A stretch of DNA of 64,000 nt. Origin: Cellvibrio zantedeschiae. GTDB taxonomy: Bacteria > Pseudomonadota > Gammaproteobacteria > Pseudomonadales > Cellvibrionaceae. The translations under genes and the position numbers were made by a program. Of the stretch, positions 18,895 through 27,204 are shown piece by piece. Within the stretch, counting starts at the first letter, position 1, and each line of letters opens with the position of its first letter. The stretch lies in NCBI RefSeq assembly GCF_014652535.1, contig NZ_BMYZ01000003.1:545450-609449 (forward strand). The letters are read 5' to 3'. The notes under the pieces are model-generated. The model saw only the letters and a program-made list of their open reading frames with translations. It was not told where the DNA came from and did not search any database.

Positions 18895-19050
18895 ATGCGC
18901 GATAAAATTCGTCTTAACTCTAGCGCCGGTACTGGTCACTTCTACACTACTGACAAGAACAAGCGCACCATGCCAGAAAAAATGGAAATCAAAAAGTACG
19001 ATCCAGTTGTGCGTAAGCACGTGGTCTACAAAGAAGGCAAAATCAAGTAA
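18895..19050 (+). CDS. rpmG: 50S ribosomal protein L33
   Basis: 51 residues ([23 protein letters not shown]...). L33 is a small large-subunit protein. This copy lacks the cysteine pairs of zinc-binding L33 and is the C-minus type, as in E. coli. TAGGAG precedes the ATG, and a terminator follows the stop. Confidence 0.97.
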   Translation: MRDKIRLNSSAGTGHFYTTDKNKRTMPEKMEIKKYDPVVRKHVVYKEGKIK

Positions 19051-19070
19051 TTGTTGATAGCTTCGAAAAA

Positions 19071-19094
19071 ACCCGGCCTTGGTCGGGTTTTTTT
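19071..19094 (+). terminator. Intrinsic terminator of rpmBG
   Basis: ACCCGGCC (19071-19078) pairs with GGTCGGGT (19081-19088) with one G-T pair, followed by a T-run. It lies 20 bp after rpmG. Confidence 0.85.
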
Positions 19095-19112
19095 ACACCT
19101 GTATTTACCGCC

Positions 19113-19142
19113 CATAAAAAAACCGCGATTTCCGCGGTTTTT
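19113..19142 (-). terminator. Terminator of the first PEP-CTERM gene (probably bidirectional)
   Basis: AACCGCG (19121-19127) and CGCGGTT (19133-19139) form a 7-bp stem. The A-run on the left gives a U-run for minus-strand transcripts, and there are T residues on the right as well. It lies 8 bp beyond the stop of the PEP-CTERM gene at 19150. Confidence 0.8.
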
Positions 19143-19149
19143 CTGGCAC

Positions 19150-19737
19150 CTAATTAGCTGTGTTTGACTTACGCCTGCGCATCAAACCCAAGGTAATCAG
19201 TCCTATGCCTAGTAATCCCAAGCCCGTTGGCTCCGGCAATGCGACATTTGTTACAACAAATTGGTGATCGTCATAGTCAAAGTCGCCCAAGCTTGGCAAA
19301 TCTTCAAACGCAATATACCTACCTGCCGGAATCCATGCATCTCCCGCAAAGCTGGCCGTATAGGTGTGATTTTTACCATCTGCGTTATTGGTTGCAGTTG
19401 AATACCAGGATGTTGAAGTGGTAAGCACTCGCAGTTCAAACTCGAGTAGATCACCAGCATTAACATTACCGAGCACTATGCTGTCAGCGTATGCTGAGCC
19501 ATGATTCCATAACCCGTAAACACCGGTAGAGACGCCGTTTACCCGCACTCCTATTTCACTGTTATAAGCAGCTTCAGTTGCATAAAAGTACGCCGTAAGT
19601 TGGCCGGTAGCAGTTGCTATAAATGAGTTGGCGGGAGCCTCAGTCCCAACAAGGTTGTAGGGGATTGAAGCCGCATTTGCAGTTAATGCGGTACAGCTGA
19701 AAAGAACACTTGCAATAAAACCGATTTTTTTTGACAT
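19150..19737 (-). CDS. PEP-CTERM sorting domain protein with DUF4114-like region
   Basis: 195 residues from the ATG at 19737 (GAGGAG seven to ten bases upstream; the ATG at 19740 is also possible). A signal peptide (MSKKIGFIASVLFSCTALTANAA) is followed by a beta-rich domain. The segment IAFEDLPSLGDFDYDDHQFVVTNV matches the acidic motif of DUF4114 domains. The end, LPEPTGLGLLGIGLITLGLMRRRKS, is a textbook PEP-CTERM signal: PEP motif, membrane helix, basic tail. Such proteins are sorted by an exosortase to the surface or matrix, usually together with exopolysaccharide. No exosortase lies in this window. Confidence 0.9.
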   Translation of the reverse strand: MSKKIGFIASVLFSCTALTANAASIPYNLVGTEAPANSFIATATGQLTAYFYATEAAYNSEIGVRVNGVSTGVYGLWNHGSAYADSIVLGNVNAGDLLEFELRVLTTSTSWYSTATNNADGKNHTYTASFAGDAWIPAGRYIAFEDLPSLGDFDYDDHQFVVTNVALPEPTGLGLLGIGLITLGLMRRRKSNTAN

Positions 19738-19857
19738 CATGCATCTCCTCAATTAAAAAATATTTAATTTCGCCTATGCATACAGCCAAATAGCTTCAGC
19801 AATTTCTATTCCTTCAAAATAAAAGAAATAAAAATCATATAGATATTAATTTTGCAC

Positions 19858-19909
19858 ATTAAAAGCGACAGCCTTTTGTTAAAAACATCGACACGATTTC
19901 GCCGACAGA
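19858..19909 (-). promoter_or_regulatory. TGTCG-type repeats upstream of the first PEP-CTERM gene
   Basis: Read toward the gene there are three TGTCG cores, at 19903-19908, 19889-19894 and 19865-19870. The last is within TGTCGCTTTTAAT, almost identical to two copies upstream of the second PEP-CTERM gene. They lie about 120-175 bp upstream of the start codon, in the range of activator sites. Confidence 0.4.
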
Positions 19910-19963
19910 TTTACATTTCTTGATCTAGACTCATAAGACTCTAATAAATTTAAGACACTTCCT

Positions 19964-21379
19964 ATGAGCGAAATACGTGGTCTGGATGCGTGGATGCGCG
20001 CCCTCTCTGATCAGGACATGCCCACCCTGAACTCGGTGGTTAAGGATATTTGCGAGCTCAGCGATGACGACGAATGCCGTACCGATGACTTAACCAAGAT
20101 TATCTTGCGCGATGCCAACCTGACGTCCAAAGTTCTGAAAATCGCCAATTCGATTCACTACAATCGATCATTTATGCCTATCAAAACTGTGTCCCGCGGC
20201 ATAGTTCAACTGGGCTTCGACAATCTCAAAAACATCACTTTGGCGAGCAGCTTGATCGACAGCTTTTTGCGCGGTAAACCCAAGGCGCTGCTGATCGAAA
20301 GCTTGGCCAAATCTTTCCATGCCGCGGTGCAAGCGCGAGCACTGGTGCCATACCTCAACGGCGAGCACAAAGAACAGGTATTTATCGCGGCGCTGTTACG
20401 CAACATAGGCGAGCTTGCGCTGCTGTCCACAGGGCGTGAGGCGGCTGAGCGATTTGTCATTGAACGCAATCTCCACCCCGAAAATGAAGCAGCCATTTCC
20501 CGCGAGCTATTAGGGGTGGATATCAATCAAATCAATCGCGGCTTGATTAAAGAGTGGTCGCTAGGTGATCTTGCCCGTGAAGCCAGCGAAGAAAATGCGC
20601 GGCCAACTACCATGGCCAGCGCCGTTAATTTAGGCAATGAATTGAGCAAGTACATCCACAAAGGCGTCAATTCGCCTGAGATGGAACGCATTTACCAGCA
20701 TATGGCGAAACTATGCGGCATTACCCAAGCCGCCGCGAAAACCCAAGTCGCACAGATGGCGGAAGAAGCGGCAGTGATCGCCAAAAGCTACGGCGTTGAG
20801 GTGCTTTTACAAGCGCTGCCAGACACCCAGGTAGCAGAAGAGCTTGCTGAAGAAGCACCGCCACCACGCACGGGTTACGAGTTTCAACAACATATCAACC
20901 AGATCCATAAAATCATGTTTGAAGGTGGAGATATCTCCAAGATTATGCAGCTCTCTGTCGCCGCGCTTTATGAGGGGTCAGGCATAGCTCGTGTAACCAT
21001 TTCGATGCTGGATTACAAAGCCAAATCCCTGGATATCCGCTATGTAGCTGGCAAGGGCACGAATCTCTGGCGGCAGAGTGTCAAAATCGAACTGGACAAG
21101 TTGCACAAGGGCGAATTGCTGCATGAGTTCCTCCGGGTTCAACAACCCGTGTGGTATCAGCCTGCCCAAGGCGTGAAACCCTTGGGAGCCCTGAGCGCAC
21201 TGTCCCCAAAAGGTGATGTAATGCTTGCGCCCCTGAAAATTGATAAACGATTAGTCGCCATTCTTTATGCCGACGGGGCGGATCACAAGCTGCTGGCTCG
21301 CCAATTTGAAGATTTTCAACTCATTGCTAACCAACTTAACCTTATCCTCAAGGTTAACGCCGCACAGGCTGCCCACTGA
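19964..21379 (+). CDS. HDOD domain protein with C-terminal GAF-like region
   Basis: 471 residues. The N-terminal ~250 residues are an HDOD domain (PTLNSVVKDICELSDDDECRTDDLTKIILRDANLTSKVLKIANSIHYNR...IKTVSRGIVQLGF), a non-hydrolytic relative of HD domains found in signalling proteins. From about residue 300, FQQHINQIHKIMFEGGDISKIMQLSVAALYEGSGIARVTISMLD...VMLAPLKIDKRLVAILYAD resembles a GAF domain. No signal peptide, so cytoplasmic. It sits between two PEP-CTERM genes but faces the opposite way; a role in their regulation is unproven. Confidence 0.85.
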   Translation: MSEIRGLDAWMRALSDQDMPTLNSVVKDICELSDDDECRTDDLTKIILRDANLTSKVLKIANSIHYNRSFMPIKTVSRGIVQLGFDNLKNITLASSLIDSFLRGKPKALLIESLAKSFHAAVQARALVPYLNGEHKEQVFIAALLRNIGELALLSTGREAAERFVIERNLHPENEAAISRELLGVDINQINRGLIKEWSLGDLAREASEENARPTTMASAVNLGNELSKYIHKGVNSPEMERIYQHMAKLCGITQAAAKTQVAQMAEEAAVIAKSYGVEVLLQALPDTQVAEELAEEAPPPRTGYEFQQHINQIHKIMFEGGDISKIMQLSVAALYEGSGIARVTISMLDYKAKSLDIRYVAGKGTNLWRQSVKIELDKLHKGELLHEFLRVQQPVWYQPAQGVKPLGALSALSPKGDVMLAPLKIDKRLVAILYADGADHKLLARQFEDFQLIANQLNLILKVNAAQAAH

Positions 21380-21406
21380 TAGTATCTCAGCAGATTACAG
21401 GCAATA

Positions 21407-21430
21407 AAAAACCCGCCGAAGCGGGTTTTT
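21407..21430 (+). terminator. Bidirectional terminator between the HDOD gene and the second PEP-CTERM gene
   Basis: AACCCGC (21410-21416) and GCGGGTT (21421-21427), with a four-base loop, an A-run on the left and a T-run on the right. It lies between two converging genes (stops at 21379 and 21447). Confidence 0.85.
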
Positions 21431-21446
21431 TTACGAGCCTAACGAA

Positions 21447-22085
21447 TTAAGCGCGTTTGAAACGACGGGTAGCTACCAAACCAAACACGCCCAAGCCCAT
21501 CAATACCAGAGTCATTGGCTCAGGTACAGCAGTCTTGCGGAACGCGTGGTTATCGCTCTCAAAAGCAAAACCGTTGCTGGTGATTTTTACGGTATCAAAT
21601 TTCGCAGCACCAAAATCAAAGTTGATGTAGCGGTTTGAAGCCCATGCAGTTTGGTTGCCATCAGCAGTCAAAGTTGGCAATTGAGCACCGGTGTAGCTGG
21701 CAACCTGAGTATTACCCAAAAGGAAGGTAATGATGTTGTAGGTATCAATTGAACCCCAAAACAAACCAAAGTAGTCAGCGGTAGTACCCAATTTCAAGGT
21801 AGCACTGAGGCTGGTAGCGCTTGGATTAGGTACGCTCAAGTAGTTGGTAGCATCGGTAAAAGGAGCTGCATATTTGCCGCTGGAAAAGCCAGAAACAATA
21901 GCAAAATCGCCAGAGCAAGATGCATAACCGGCACAAGTACCGCTATCAAAAGTCACAGTAGTAACACCAGCAACAGTGCTGGTCAGTTGGTTAGCAGCAG
22001 ATGCAGTGATAACGACAGCGTTAGCACTTGCTGAAACCACGAGGCTGGCGACAACCAGCGCAACAGATTTAAAGATCCTGTTCAT
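21447..22085 (-). CDS. PEP-CTERM sorting domain protein
   Basis: 212 residues. The signal peptide MNRIFKSVALVVASLVVSASANA is followed by a secreted beta-rich domain of about 160 residues with one cysteine pair (GTCAGYASCSG). The C-terminus VPEPMTLVLMGLGVFGLVATRRFKRA is a canonical PEP-CTERM sorting signal. It should be anchored and then cleaved by an exosortase encoded elsewhere. The middle contains SFSSGKYAAP-like and NRYINFDFGAAKFDTVKITS segments typical of short PEP-CTERM proteins of unknown function. Codon use and GC content match the chromosome. Confidence 0.9.
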   Translation of the reverse strand: MNRIFKSVALVVASLVVSASANAVVITASAANQLTSTVAGVTTVTFDSGTCAGYASCSGDFAIVSGFSSGKYAAPFTDATNYLSVPNPSATSLSATLKLGTTADYFGLFWGSIDTYNIITFLLGNTQVASYTGAQLPTLTADGNQTAWASNRYINFDFGAAKFDTVKITSNGFAFESDNHAFRKTAVPEPMTLVLMGLGVFGLVATRRFKRA

Positions 22086-22233
22086 GTAAAAAGCTCCGAT
22101 AGATCAATTTAAGTTAATTTAGACGACAATTATACAAAGTTTGTAGAGCGAAATTTGAACTAAATGTCTTGATAGTTTTAATTACATCAAATTTACAATG
22201 AGAACTGTATCACATAAATTATCATTGTCCAAT

Positions 22234-22265
22234 TTTTAAGCGACATTTGGATATTTTAAGCGACA
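22234..22265 (-). promoter_or_regulatory. Paired TGTCGCTTAAAA motif upstream of the second PEP-CTERM gene
   Basis: TTTTAAGCGACA occurs at 22234-22245 and again at 22254-22265 on the plus strand, exactly 20 bp apart (two helical turns). In the direction of the PEP-CTERM gene this reads TGTCGCTTAAAA twice, about 150-180 bp upstream of the start. A nearly identical copy precedes the other PEP-CTERM gene. It is a likely activator site. Confidence 0.5.
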
Positions 22266-22362
22266 GAAAATTCATTTTTTGTCATAAGTAGTGATTTTGT
22301 TCTAGCCAGCCGTTATTTCTGGCAAGCTGTCCTTGTACTTTTAGCCTTGGATTTGCCGACCT

Positions 22363-23175
22363 ATGCCCGAGTTACCCGAAGTCGAAACCACCCTGCGCGG
22401 CATCATGCCTCATATCCAAAAGCGCAAAATATCCAAAGTTGTAATCCGTCAACCACGCTTGCGCTGGCCTATTCCTGACGAGCTGGTAGGGCTTGTTGAG
22501 GGCCAACAATTACTCAATATCAGCCGCCGCGGCAAATACCTTTTATTCGAGTTTGCGCAAGGCTACGCACTGATTCACTTGGGAATGTCCGGCAGCTTGC
22601 GCATAGTTTCTGCCAACACACCCGCCAATGCCCACGACCATTTCGATTGGGTTTTTGGTGATATCGCCCTGCGCTACCATGATCCGCGCCGCTTCGGTTG
22701 CCTGCTGTGGTTAGAAGGCGAGCCCCAGGAGCACAAACTCCTCGCCGCACTTGGACCTGAACCTCTTACCGAGGAGTTCACGGCCGACTACTTGTACAAG
22801 CGCAGCCGTAAAAGAACCCAAGCCGTGAAGCAATTTATTATGGATAGCCATTTGGTGGTGGGGGTAGGGAATATTTACGCGAACGAATCCCTGTTTATGT
22901 CGCGCATAAAACCCATCCGCAAAGCTGGCACGCTTACACGTCAGAATTGCGAAGATCTGGTCAGGAATATCAAATTTGTACTGGCGCGATCCATTGAGCA
23001 GGGCGGAACTACCTTGCGAGATTTTGTGGGCGGTGATGGAAAGCCCGGTTACTTCAAACAGCAGCTACTGGTTTACGGACGCGGCGGCGAAGCCTGCACT
23101 GAATGCGGTAAATTCTTAAAAGAAGTACGCATGAATGATCGAACAACGGTTTACTGTGTGGACTGCCAGAAATAA
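22363..23175 (+). CDS. mutM: Formamidopyrimidine-DNA glycosylase (Fpg/MutM)
   Basis: 270 residues. MutM removes 8-oxoguanine and cuts the abasic site. The N-terminus MPELPEVETT supplies the catalytic Pro2 and Glu3; GVGNIYANE and the conserved lysine in the SRRGKYLLF segment are present. The zinc finger at the C-terminus (CTECGKFLKEVRMNDRTTVYCVDC) has the four cysteines, spaced C-x2-C-x16-C-x2-C. Intact. Confidence 0.97.
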   Translation: MPELPEVETTLRGIMPHIQKRKISKVVIRQPRLRWPIPDELVGLVEGQQLLNISRRGKYLLFEFAQGYALIHLGMSGSLRIVSANTPANAHDHFDWVFGDIALRYHDPRRFGCLLWLEGEPQEHKLLAALGPEPLTEEFTADYLYKRSRKRTQAVKQFIMDSHLVVGVGNIYANESLFMSRIKPIRKAGTLTRQNCEDLVRNIKFVLARSIEQGGTTLRDFVGGDGKPGYFKQQLLVYGRGGEACTECGKFLKEVRMNDRTTVYCVDCQK

Positions 23176-23187
23176 ATTTTCCGCCAT

Positions 23188-23217
23188 AAAAAAGCCCCGC
23201 AAGAGCAGGGCTTTTTT
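23188..23217 (+). terminator. Bidirectional terminator between mutM and metF
   Basis: A-run plus GCCC (23188-23197) pairs with GGGC plus T-run (23208-23217), a 10-base inverted match with a 10-base loop. The two genes converge here. Confidence 0.8.
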
Positions 23218-23230
23218 CAATCACAAAATA

Positions 23231-24079
23231 TTATTCTGCTGGCACCAAACCTAAGTTTTTTACGATCTGCGCCGTAGGCTCAGTTTGGTTCATGGTATAA
23301 AAATGCAAACCGGGTGCTTCGTTTTCCAAGAGAACTTCGCACAGCTCTGTTACTAAATCCACACCAAACGCACGCAAGCTTGCATCGTCATCGCCGTAAT
23401 TTTCCAGCGCCTTACGCAGCCAACGCGGAATTTCTGCGCCGCATGTATCAGAGAAGCGCGTTAAATTGCGATAGTTAATAATGGGCATAATGCCGGGGTA
23501 AATAGGTTTGGTAATACCGGCTTTGCGCGTTTGTTCGATAAAATAAAAATAAGAATCCGGGTTGAAAAAATATTGCGTAATAGCGCTATCAGCACCCGCA
23601 TCAAATTTTCCTTTCAGAAAACTAATATCATCACTATAACTTTTAGCTTGCGGATGAATTTCTGGATAGGCCGCTACTTCCAAATGAAAAGTGTTGCCAA
23701 AATGCTGGCGAATAAAAGCTACCAATTCGTTAGCATAAACGAGTTGCTGTTGGCCGCCCATACCGGATGGAACATCACCACGCAAAGCCACTATGCGATC
23801 TACGCCAAAAAATTTGTATTCATTCAGCAGCTTTAAAATTGTTGCTTCGTCATCGCTACCAAACGATAAATGAGGCGCAATGCTAATGCCATCATTTTTA
23901 AATTGAGTGACTACACCTTTGGTGTTATCGCGCGTTGAGCCACCGGCACCGTAGGTTACCGAGAAGAAATCTGGCTCAAATTCATTGAGCTGGTCGCGTA
24001 CCTTAATTAGCTTTTCTTTTCCTTCCGATGTCTTCGGCGGAAAAAATTCAAAACTTAAACGCGGTTGTGAATCGTTCAT
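23231..24079 (-). CDS. metF: Methylenetetrahydrofolate reductase
   Basis: 282 residues. MetF is the FAD enzyme that makes 5-methyl-THF for methionine synthesis. Visible landmarks are LSFEFFPPKTSEG (about 8-20), the catalytic-glutamate region FSVTYGAGGSTRD, RIVALRGDVP, and AAYPEIHPQAKS, with DAGADSAITQYFFN for substrate binding. It is the last gene of a metK-ahcY-metF group on one strand, separated from ahcY by a repeat element. Confidence 0.97.
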   Translation of the reverse strand: MNDSQPRLSFEFFPPKTSEGKEKLIKVRDQLNEFEPDFFSVTYGAGGSTRDNTKGVVTQFKNDGISIAPHLSFGSDDEATILKLLNEYKFFGVDRIVALRGDVPSGMGGQQQLVYANELVAFIRQHFGNTFHLEVAAYPEIHPQAKSYSDDISFLKGKFDAGADSAITQYFFNPDSYFYFIEQTRKAGITKPIYPGIMPIINYRNLTRFSDTCGAEIPRWLRKALENYGDDDASLRAFGVDLVTELCEVLLENEAPGLHFYTMNQTEPTAQIVKNLGLVPAE

Positions 24080-24088
24080 TTTTCATTC

Positions 24089-24167
24089 CTGTAGGTTGGG
24101 TTTGACTACCCAACACTTGCTTGTCCTGTTGGACCGCCATGTCTGTGCGGCGCGGCCCAACCTACGG
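24089..24167. repeat. REP-like inverted repeat between ahcY and metF
   Basis: CTGTAGGTTGGG (24089-24100) and CCCAACCTACGG (24156-24167) are inverted copies with 11 of 12 positions matching; an internal TTGGGT...ACCCAA hairpin is nested at the left arm. The GTAGGTTGGG core is a common motif of dispersed intergenic repeats in proteobacteria. It lies inside the ahcY-metF gap and would fold in the transcript. Confidence 0.6.
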
Positions 24168-24174
24168 AAAATAA

Positions 24175-25545
24175 TTAATACTTGTAAGATTCTGGCTTAA
24201 ACGGACCTTCAACAGCGAAGCCAATATATTCTGCTTGTTGCGCAGTCAATTTGGTAATCACACCACCAAAACCTTCCACCATATCTTTTGCAACTTCTTC
24301 GTCTAATTTTTTCGGCAAAACGCGAACATACAAATGTTCTGCTTTTTGTTCCGCAGGAAGGTCAGCAAATTTGCGCTCGTACAAATACATTTGCGCTAAC
24401 ACTTGGTTTGCAAAAGAACCATCCATAATGCGTGATGGGTGACCAGTTGCGTTACCGAGGTTTACCAAACGACCTTCTGACAAAATAATCAAATGGTCGT
24501 TAGTGGCTTTATCGCGATACACTTTATGTACTTGTGGTTTAACTTCTTCCCACTCCCAATTTTTACGCATGTAAGCGGTATCGATTTCGCTATCAAAGTG
24601 ACCGATGTTACACACAACGGCGCTACGCTTTAATGCACGCAACATTGCGGAGTCGCAAACGTTTACGTTACCGGTTGTGGTGACAACTAAATCGGTTGTG
24701 CCAAGAACTACGTGATTGATATCTTCGTATTTGCCGGTGTTAATACCGTCGTTATAGGGAGACACAACTTCGAAACCGTCCATGCATGCTTGCATTGCAC
24801 AAATAGGATCGATCTCGGTAACTTTTACAATCATGCCCTCTTGACGCAGTGATGCAGCAGAACCTTTACCCACATCGCCGTAACCAATTACCAATGCTTT
24901 TTTACCTGCGAGCAAATGATCGGTGCCGCGTTTAATCGCATCGTTCAAGCTGTGACGACAACCGTATTTGTTGTCGTTTTTACTTTTGGTTACTGCATCG
25001 TTTACGTTGATGGCTGGAACTTTCAAGGTACCTTTTTTCAACATCTCCAACAAGCGGTGCACGCCGGTGGTTGTCTCTTCAGAAATACCGTGAATTGAGT
25101 CGAGCATGTGCGGATATTTTTCGTGAACGATTTGGGTTACGTCGCCGCCGTCATCGAGAATCATATTCGCAGCCCATGGCTTGCCATCTTTCAAAATAGT
25201 TTGTTCGATGCACCACCAGAATTCTTCTTCGGTTTCACCTTTCCATGCAAACACTGGAATGTTTGCAGCGGCAATTGCGGCAGCAGCGTGATCTTGCGTA
25301 GAGAAAATATTGCACGATGACCAACGCACTTCTGCACCGAGTTCAACCAAAGTTTCGATCAACACTGCCGTTTGAATTGTCATGTGAATACAGCCAATAA
25401 TTTTTGCATCAGCTAGTGGTTTTGAACTTTTGTATTTACGACGCAACGCCATCAATGCTGGCATTTCGCCTTCAGCAATTTCAATTTCTTTACGGCCCCA
25501 GGTGGCGAGGGACATGTCGGCAACTTTGTAGTCAGTGAAGCTCAT
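24175..25545 (-). CDS. ahcY: Adenosylhomocysteinase
   Basis: 456 residues from the ATG at 25545, with AGGA eight bases upstream; the in-frame ATG at 25566 is less well placed. AhcY splits S-adenosylhomocysteine to adenosine and homocysteine using bound NAD. Landmarks are [14 protein letters not shown], the [16 protein letters not shown] segment, the NAD motif [14 protein letters not shown], and the C-terminal PFKPESYKY with the conserved Lys-Tyr ending. It sits between metK and metF, completing the methyl cycle. Confidence 0.97.
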   Translation of the reverse strand: MSFTDYKVADMSLATWGRKEIEIAEGEMPALMALRRKYKSSKPLADAKIIGCIHMTIQTAVLIETLVELGAEVRWSSCNIFSTQDHAAAAIAAANIPVFAWKGETEEEFWWCIEQTILKDGKPWAANMILDDGGDVTQIVHEKYPHMLDSIHGISEETTTGVHRLLEMLKKGTLKVPAINVNDAVTKSKNDNKYGCRHSLNDAIKRGTDHLLAGKKALVIGYGDVGKGSAASLRQEGMIVKVTEIDPICAMQACMDGFEVVSPYNDGINTGKYEDINHVVLGTTDLVVTTTGNVNVCDSAMLRALKRSAVVCNIGHFDSEIDTAYMRKNWEWEEVKPQVHKVYRDKATNDHLIILSEGRLVNLGNATGHPSRIMDGSFANQVLAQMYLYERKFADLPAEQKAEHLYVRVLPKKLDEEVAKDMVEGFGGVITKLTAQQAEYIGFAVEGPFKPESYKY

Positions 25546-25591
25546 GATGTATTTCCTGTCGTTCAACGAAATGATTCGCTGATTTTTGTTT

Positions 25592-25670
25592 CCGTCATTC
25601 TCGCGTAGCGGGAATCCAGCCCTTAAAAGATAAAGTGAACTGCTGGGTCCCCGCTGCGCGAGGATGACGA
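25592..25670. repeat. Dispersed inverted repeat between metK and ahcY
   Basis: CGTCATTCTCGCGTAGCGGGAATCCAGC-type sequence at 25593-25620 is mirrored by GCTGGGTCCCCGCTGCGCGAGGATGACGA at 25642-25670. This matches the well-known bacterial intergenic repeat of the form GTCATTCCCGCG...GGATGAC. The whole element can fold as one long hairpin in the metK-ahcY transcript. Confidence 0.7.
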
Positions 25671-25707
25671 CGGATATATAAATGCGTTGTGCGAAAAATT
25701 TTGAAAA

Positions 25708-26862
25708 TTAAAGCGCTTTCTTCAATGCATCCGCTTTGTCAGTTTTTTCCCACGTGAAATCAGGAAGCTCGCGGCCAAAGTGGCCGTATGCTGCTGTTTG
25801 ACGATAAATAGGGCGCTTAAGATCCAGCATTTCAATCAAACCACGTGGACGCAAATCAAAGTGTTCGCGCACTAATTTCACGATTTCTGCATCTGGTAAT
25901 TTGCCAGTGCCAAAAGCATTCACAGAAATAGATGTTGGTTCAGCAACACCGATAGCGTAGCTCACTTGAATTTCCAAACGATCAGCAATGCCCGCTGCTA
26001 CTAAATTTTTTGCAACGTAACGACCAGCGTAAGCAGCTGAGCGGTCAACTTTTGATGGATCTTTACCAGAGAATGCACCCCCCCCGTGACGCGCCATGCC
26101 GCCGTAAGAATCCACAATAATTTTACGGCCTGTTAAACCGCAATCGCCCACTGGACCGCCGATAATAAATTGACCAGTTGGGTTGATGTGATATTGCGTA
26201 CCCGCGTGCAACCATTCTGCTGGCAAGACTTGGTTAATAATTAATTCACGTACCGCCTCATGAATTTCAGATTGTTTTACATCCGGGCTGTGTTGCGTAG
26301 AAAGCACAACAGCATCTACAGCAACAGGCTTGCCGTTTTCGTAACGCAAAGTCACCTGGCTTTTTGCATCAGGACGCAACCAGGGCAAGACGCCGTTTTT
26401 ACGCAATTGCGCTTGTTTTTCTACCAAGCGGTGCGAATAAAAAATTGGCGCTGGCATTAATACCGAGGTTTCATTTGTTGCATAACCAAACATTAAACCC
26501 TGGTCACCTGCACCCATATCTTTATTGGTTGCTTCGTCAACACCCATGGCGATGTCGGATGATTGTTTGCCGATTGCGTTTAATACGGCGCAGCTCGCGC
26601 CATCAAAACCAACATCGGATGAGTTGTAGCCGATATCCAGAATTACCTGACGAATTAAATCTTCCAAATCAACATAAGTCGATGTGCGCACTTCACCGGC
26701 AACAATTGCCATACCGGTTTTTACTAAAGTTTCTACGGCAACGCGCGCGTTGGGATCATCTTTAATAATGGCGTCGAGCACGGCATCAGAAATCTGATCT
26801 GCCATTTTGTCGGGATGACCTTCGGAAACTGATTCGGAGGTGAAGACTGAATATTCGGACAT
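25708..26862 (-). CDS. metK: S-adenosylmethionine synthetase
   Basis: 384 residues. MetK makes SAM from methionine and ATP. The N-terminus [25 protein letters not shown], the [12 protein letters not shown] motif, and the [19 protein letters not shown] loop are all intact, the last giving the ATP/triphosphate-binding residues. It is probably the first gene of metK-ahcY-metF and lies downstream of the SahR-like regulator on the same strand, with a hairpin-rich 342-bp gap between them. Confidence 0.98.
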   Translation of the reverse strand: MSEYSVFTSESVSEGHPDKMADQISDAVLDAIIKDDPNARVAVETLVKTGMAIVAGEVRTSTYVDLEDLIRQVILDIGYNSSDVGFDGASCAVLNAIGKQSSDIAMGVDEATNKDMGAGDQGLMFGYATNETSVLMPAPIFYSHRLVEKQAQLRKNGVLPWLRPDAKSQVTLRYENGKPVAVDAVVLSTQHSPDVKQSEIHEAVRELIINQVLPAEWLHAGTQYHINPTGQFIIGGPVGDCGLTGRKIIVDSYGGMARHGGGAFSGKDPSKVDRSAAYAGRYVAKNLVAAGIADRLEIQVSYAIGVAEPTSISVNAFGTGKLPDAEIVKLVREHFDLRPRGLIEMLDLKRPIYRQTAAYGHFGRELPDFTWEKTDKADALKKAL

Positions 26863-27204
26863 TTTGTTTTTCCTATTAAAAATAAACTCAATTTGAAAAT
26901 TTCATTTCGCCTGCTGGCGAGTCACTTTTCGTTGCTTGTCCACAAAACTGCATGAAAGCAGTTTTACACAGCGAAGCTGCCCGCAAGGGTGAAAGCCACG
27001 GATGGCTTTCATGAACAAAAGTAACCAAAAGAAAAGACACCCAGCTCGTTCCTGTTTCCTGCGCTTCTCAGATAATTGCCGTCGTTCCGACGCGACATCC
27101 TTGTCGCGTAGTCACTAAAACGCACGTCCTGTGCGTTTTACGGCAATTCTCTTGCGATGCTCGGGGAACTCACATGGGAATTCTCGGTGCCACAATTAAA
27201 TTCT
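26863..27204. repeat. Modular hairpin-repeat region between the SahR-like gene and metK
   Basis: 342 bp with no gene, built from successive perfect hairpins: AAAACTGC/GCAGTTTT (26944-26965), TGAAAGCC/GGCTTTCA with loop ACGGAT (26990-27011), CGCGACA/TGTCGCG (27091-27108) and AAAACGCAC/GTGCGTTTT (27117-27139). The last two are enclosed by the inverted pair AATTGCCGT (27074-27082) and ACGGCAATT (27140-27148), giving a three-way junction. A block at 26967-26989 (CACAGC..GCTGCCCG..AAGGG) recurs at 39869-39890. This is a composite intergenic repeat, probably mobile in origin. Confidence 0.65.

Noticed and set aside
19798..19814. Sigma-54 promoter-like sequence (GG-N10-GC) before the first PEP-CTERM gene
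   Set aside because: The -24/-12 spacing fits, but the second PEP-CTERM gene has no matching site, and the -24 region is weak (AAGGAAT instead of TGGCAC).
25546..25707. SAH riboswitch upstream of ahcY
   Set aside because: The gap is filled by a dispersed inverted repeat; none of the conserved riboswitch core sequence could be seen.
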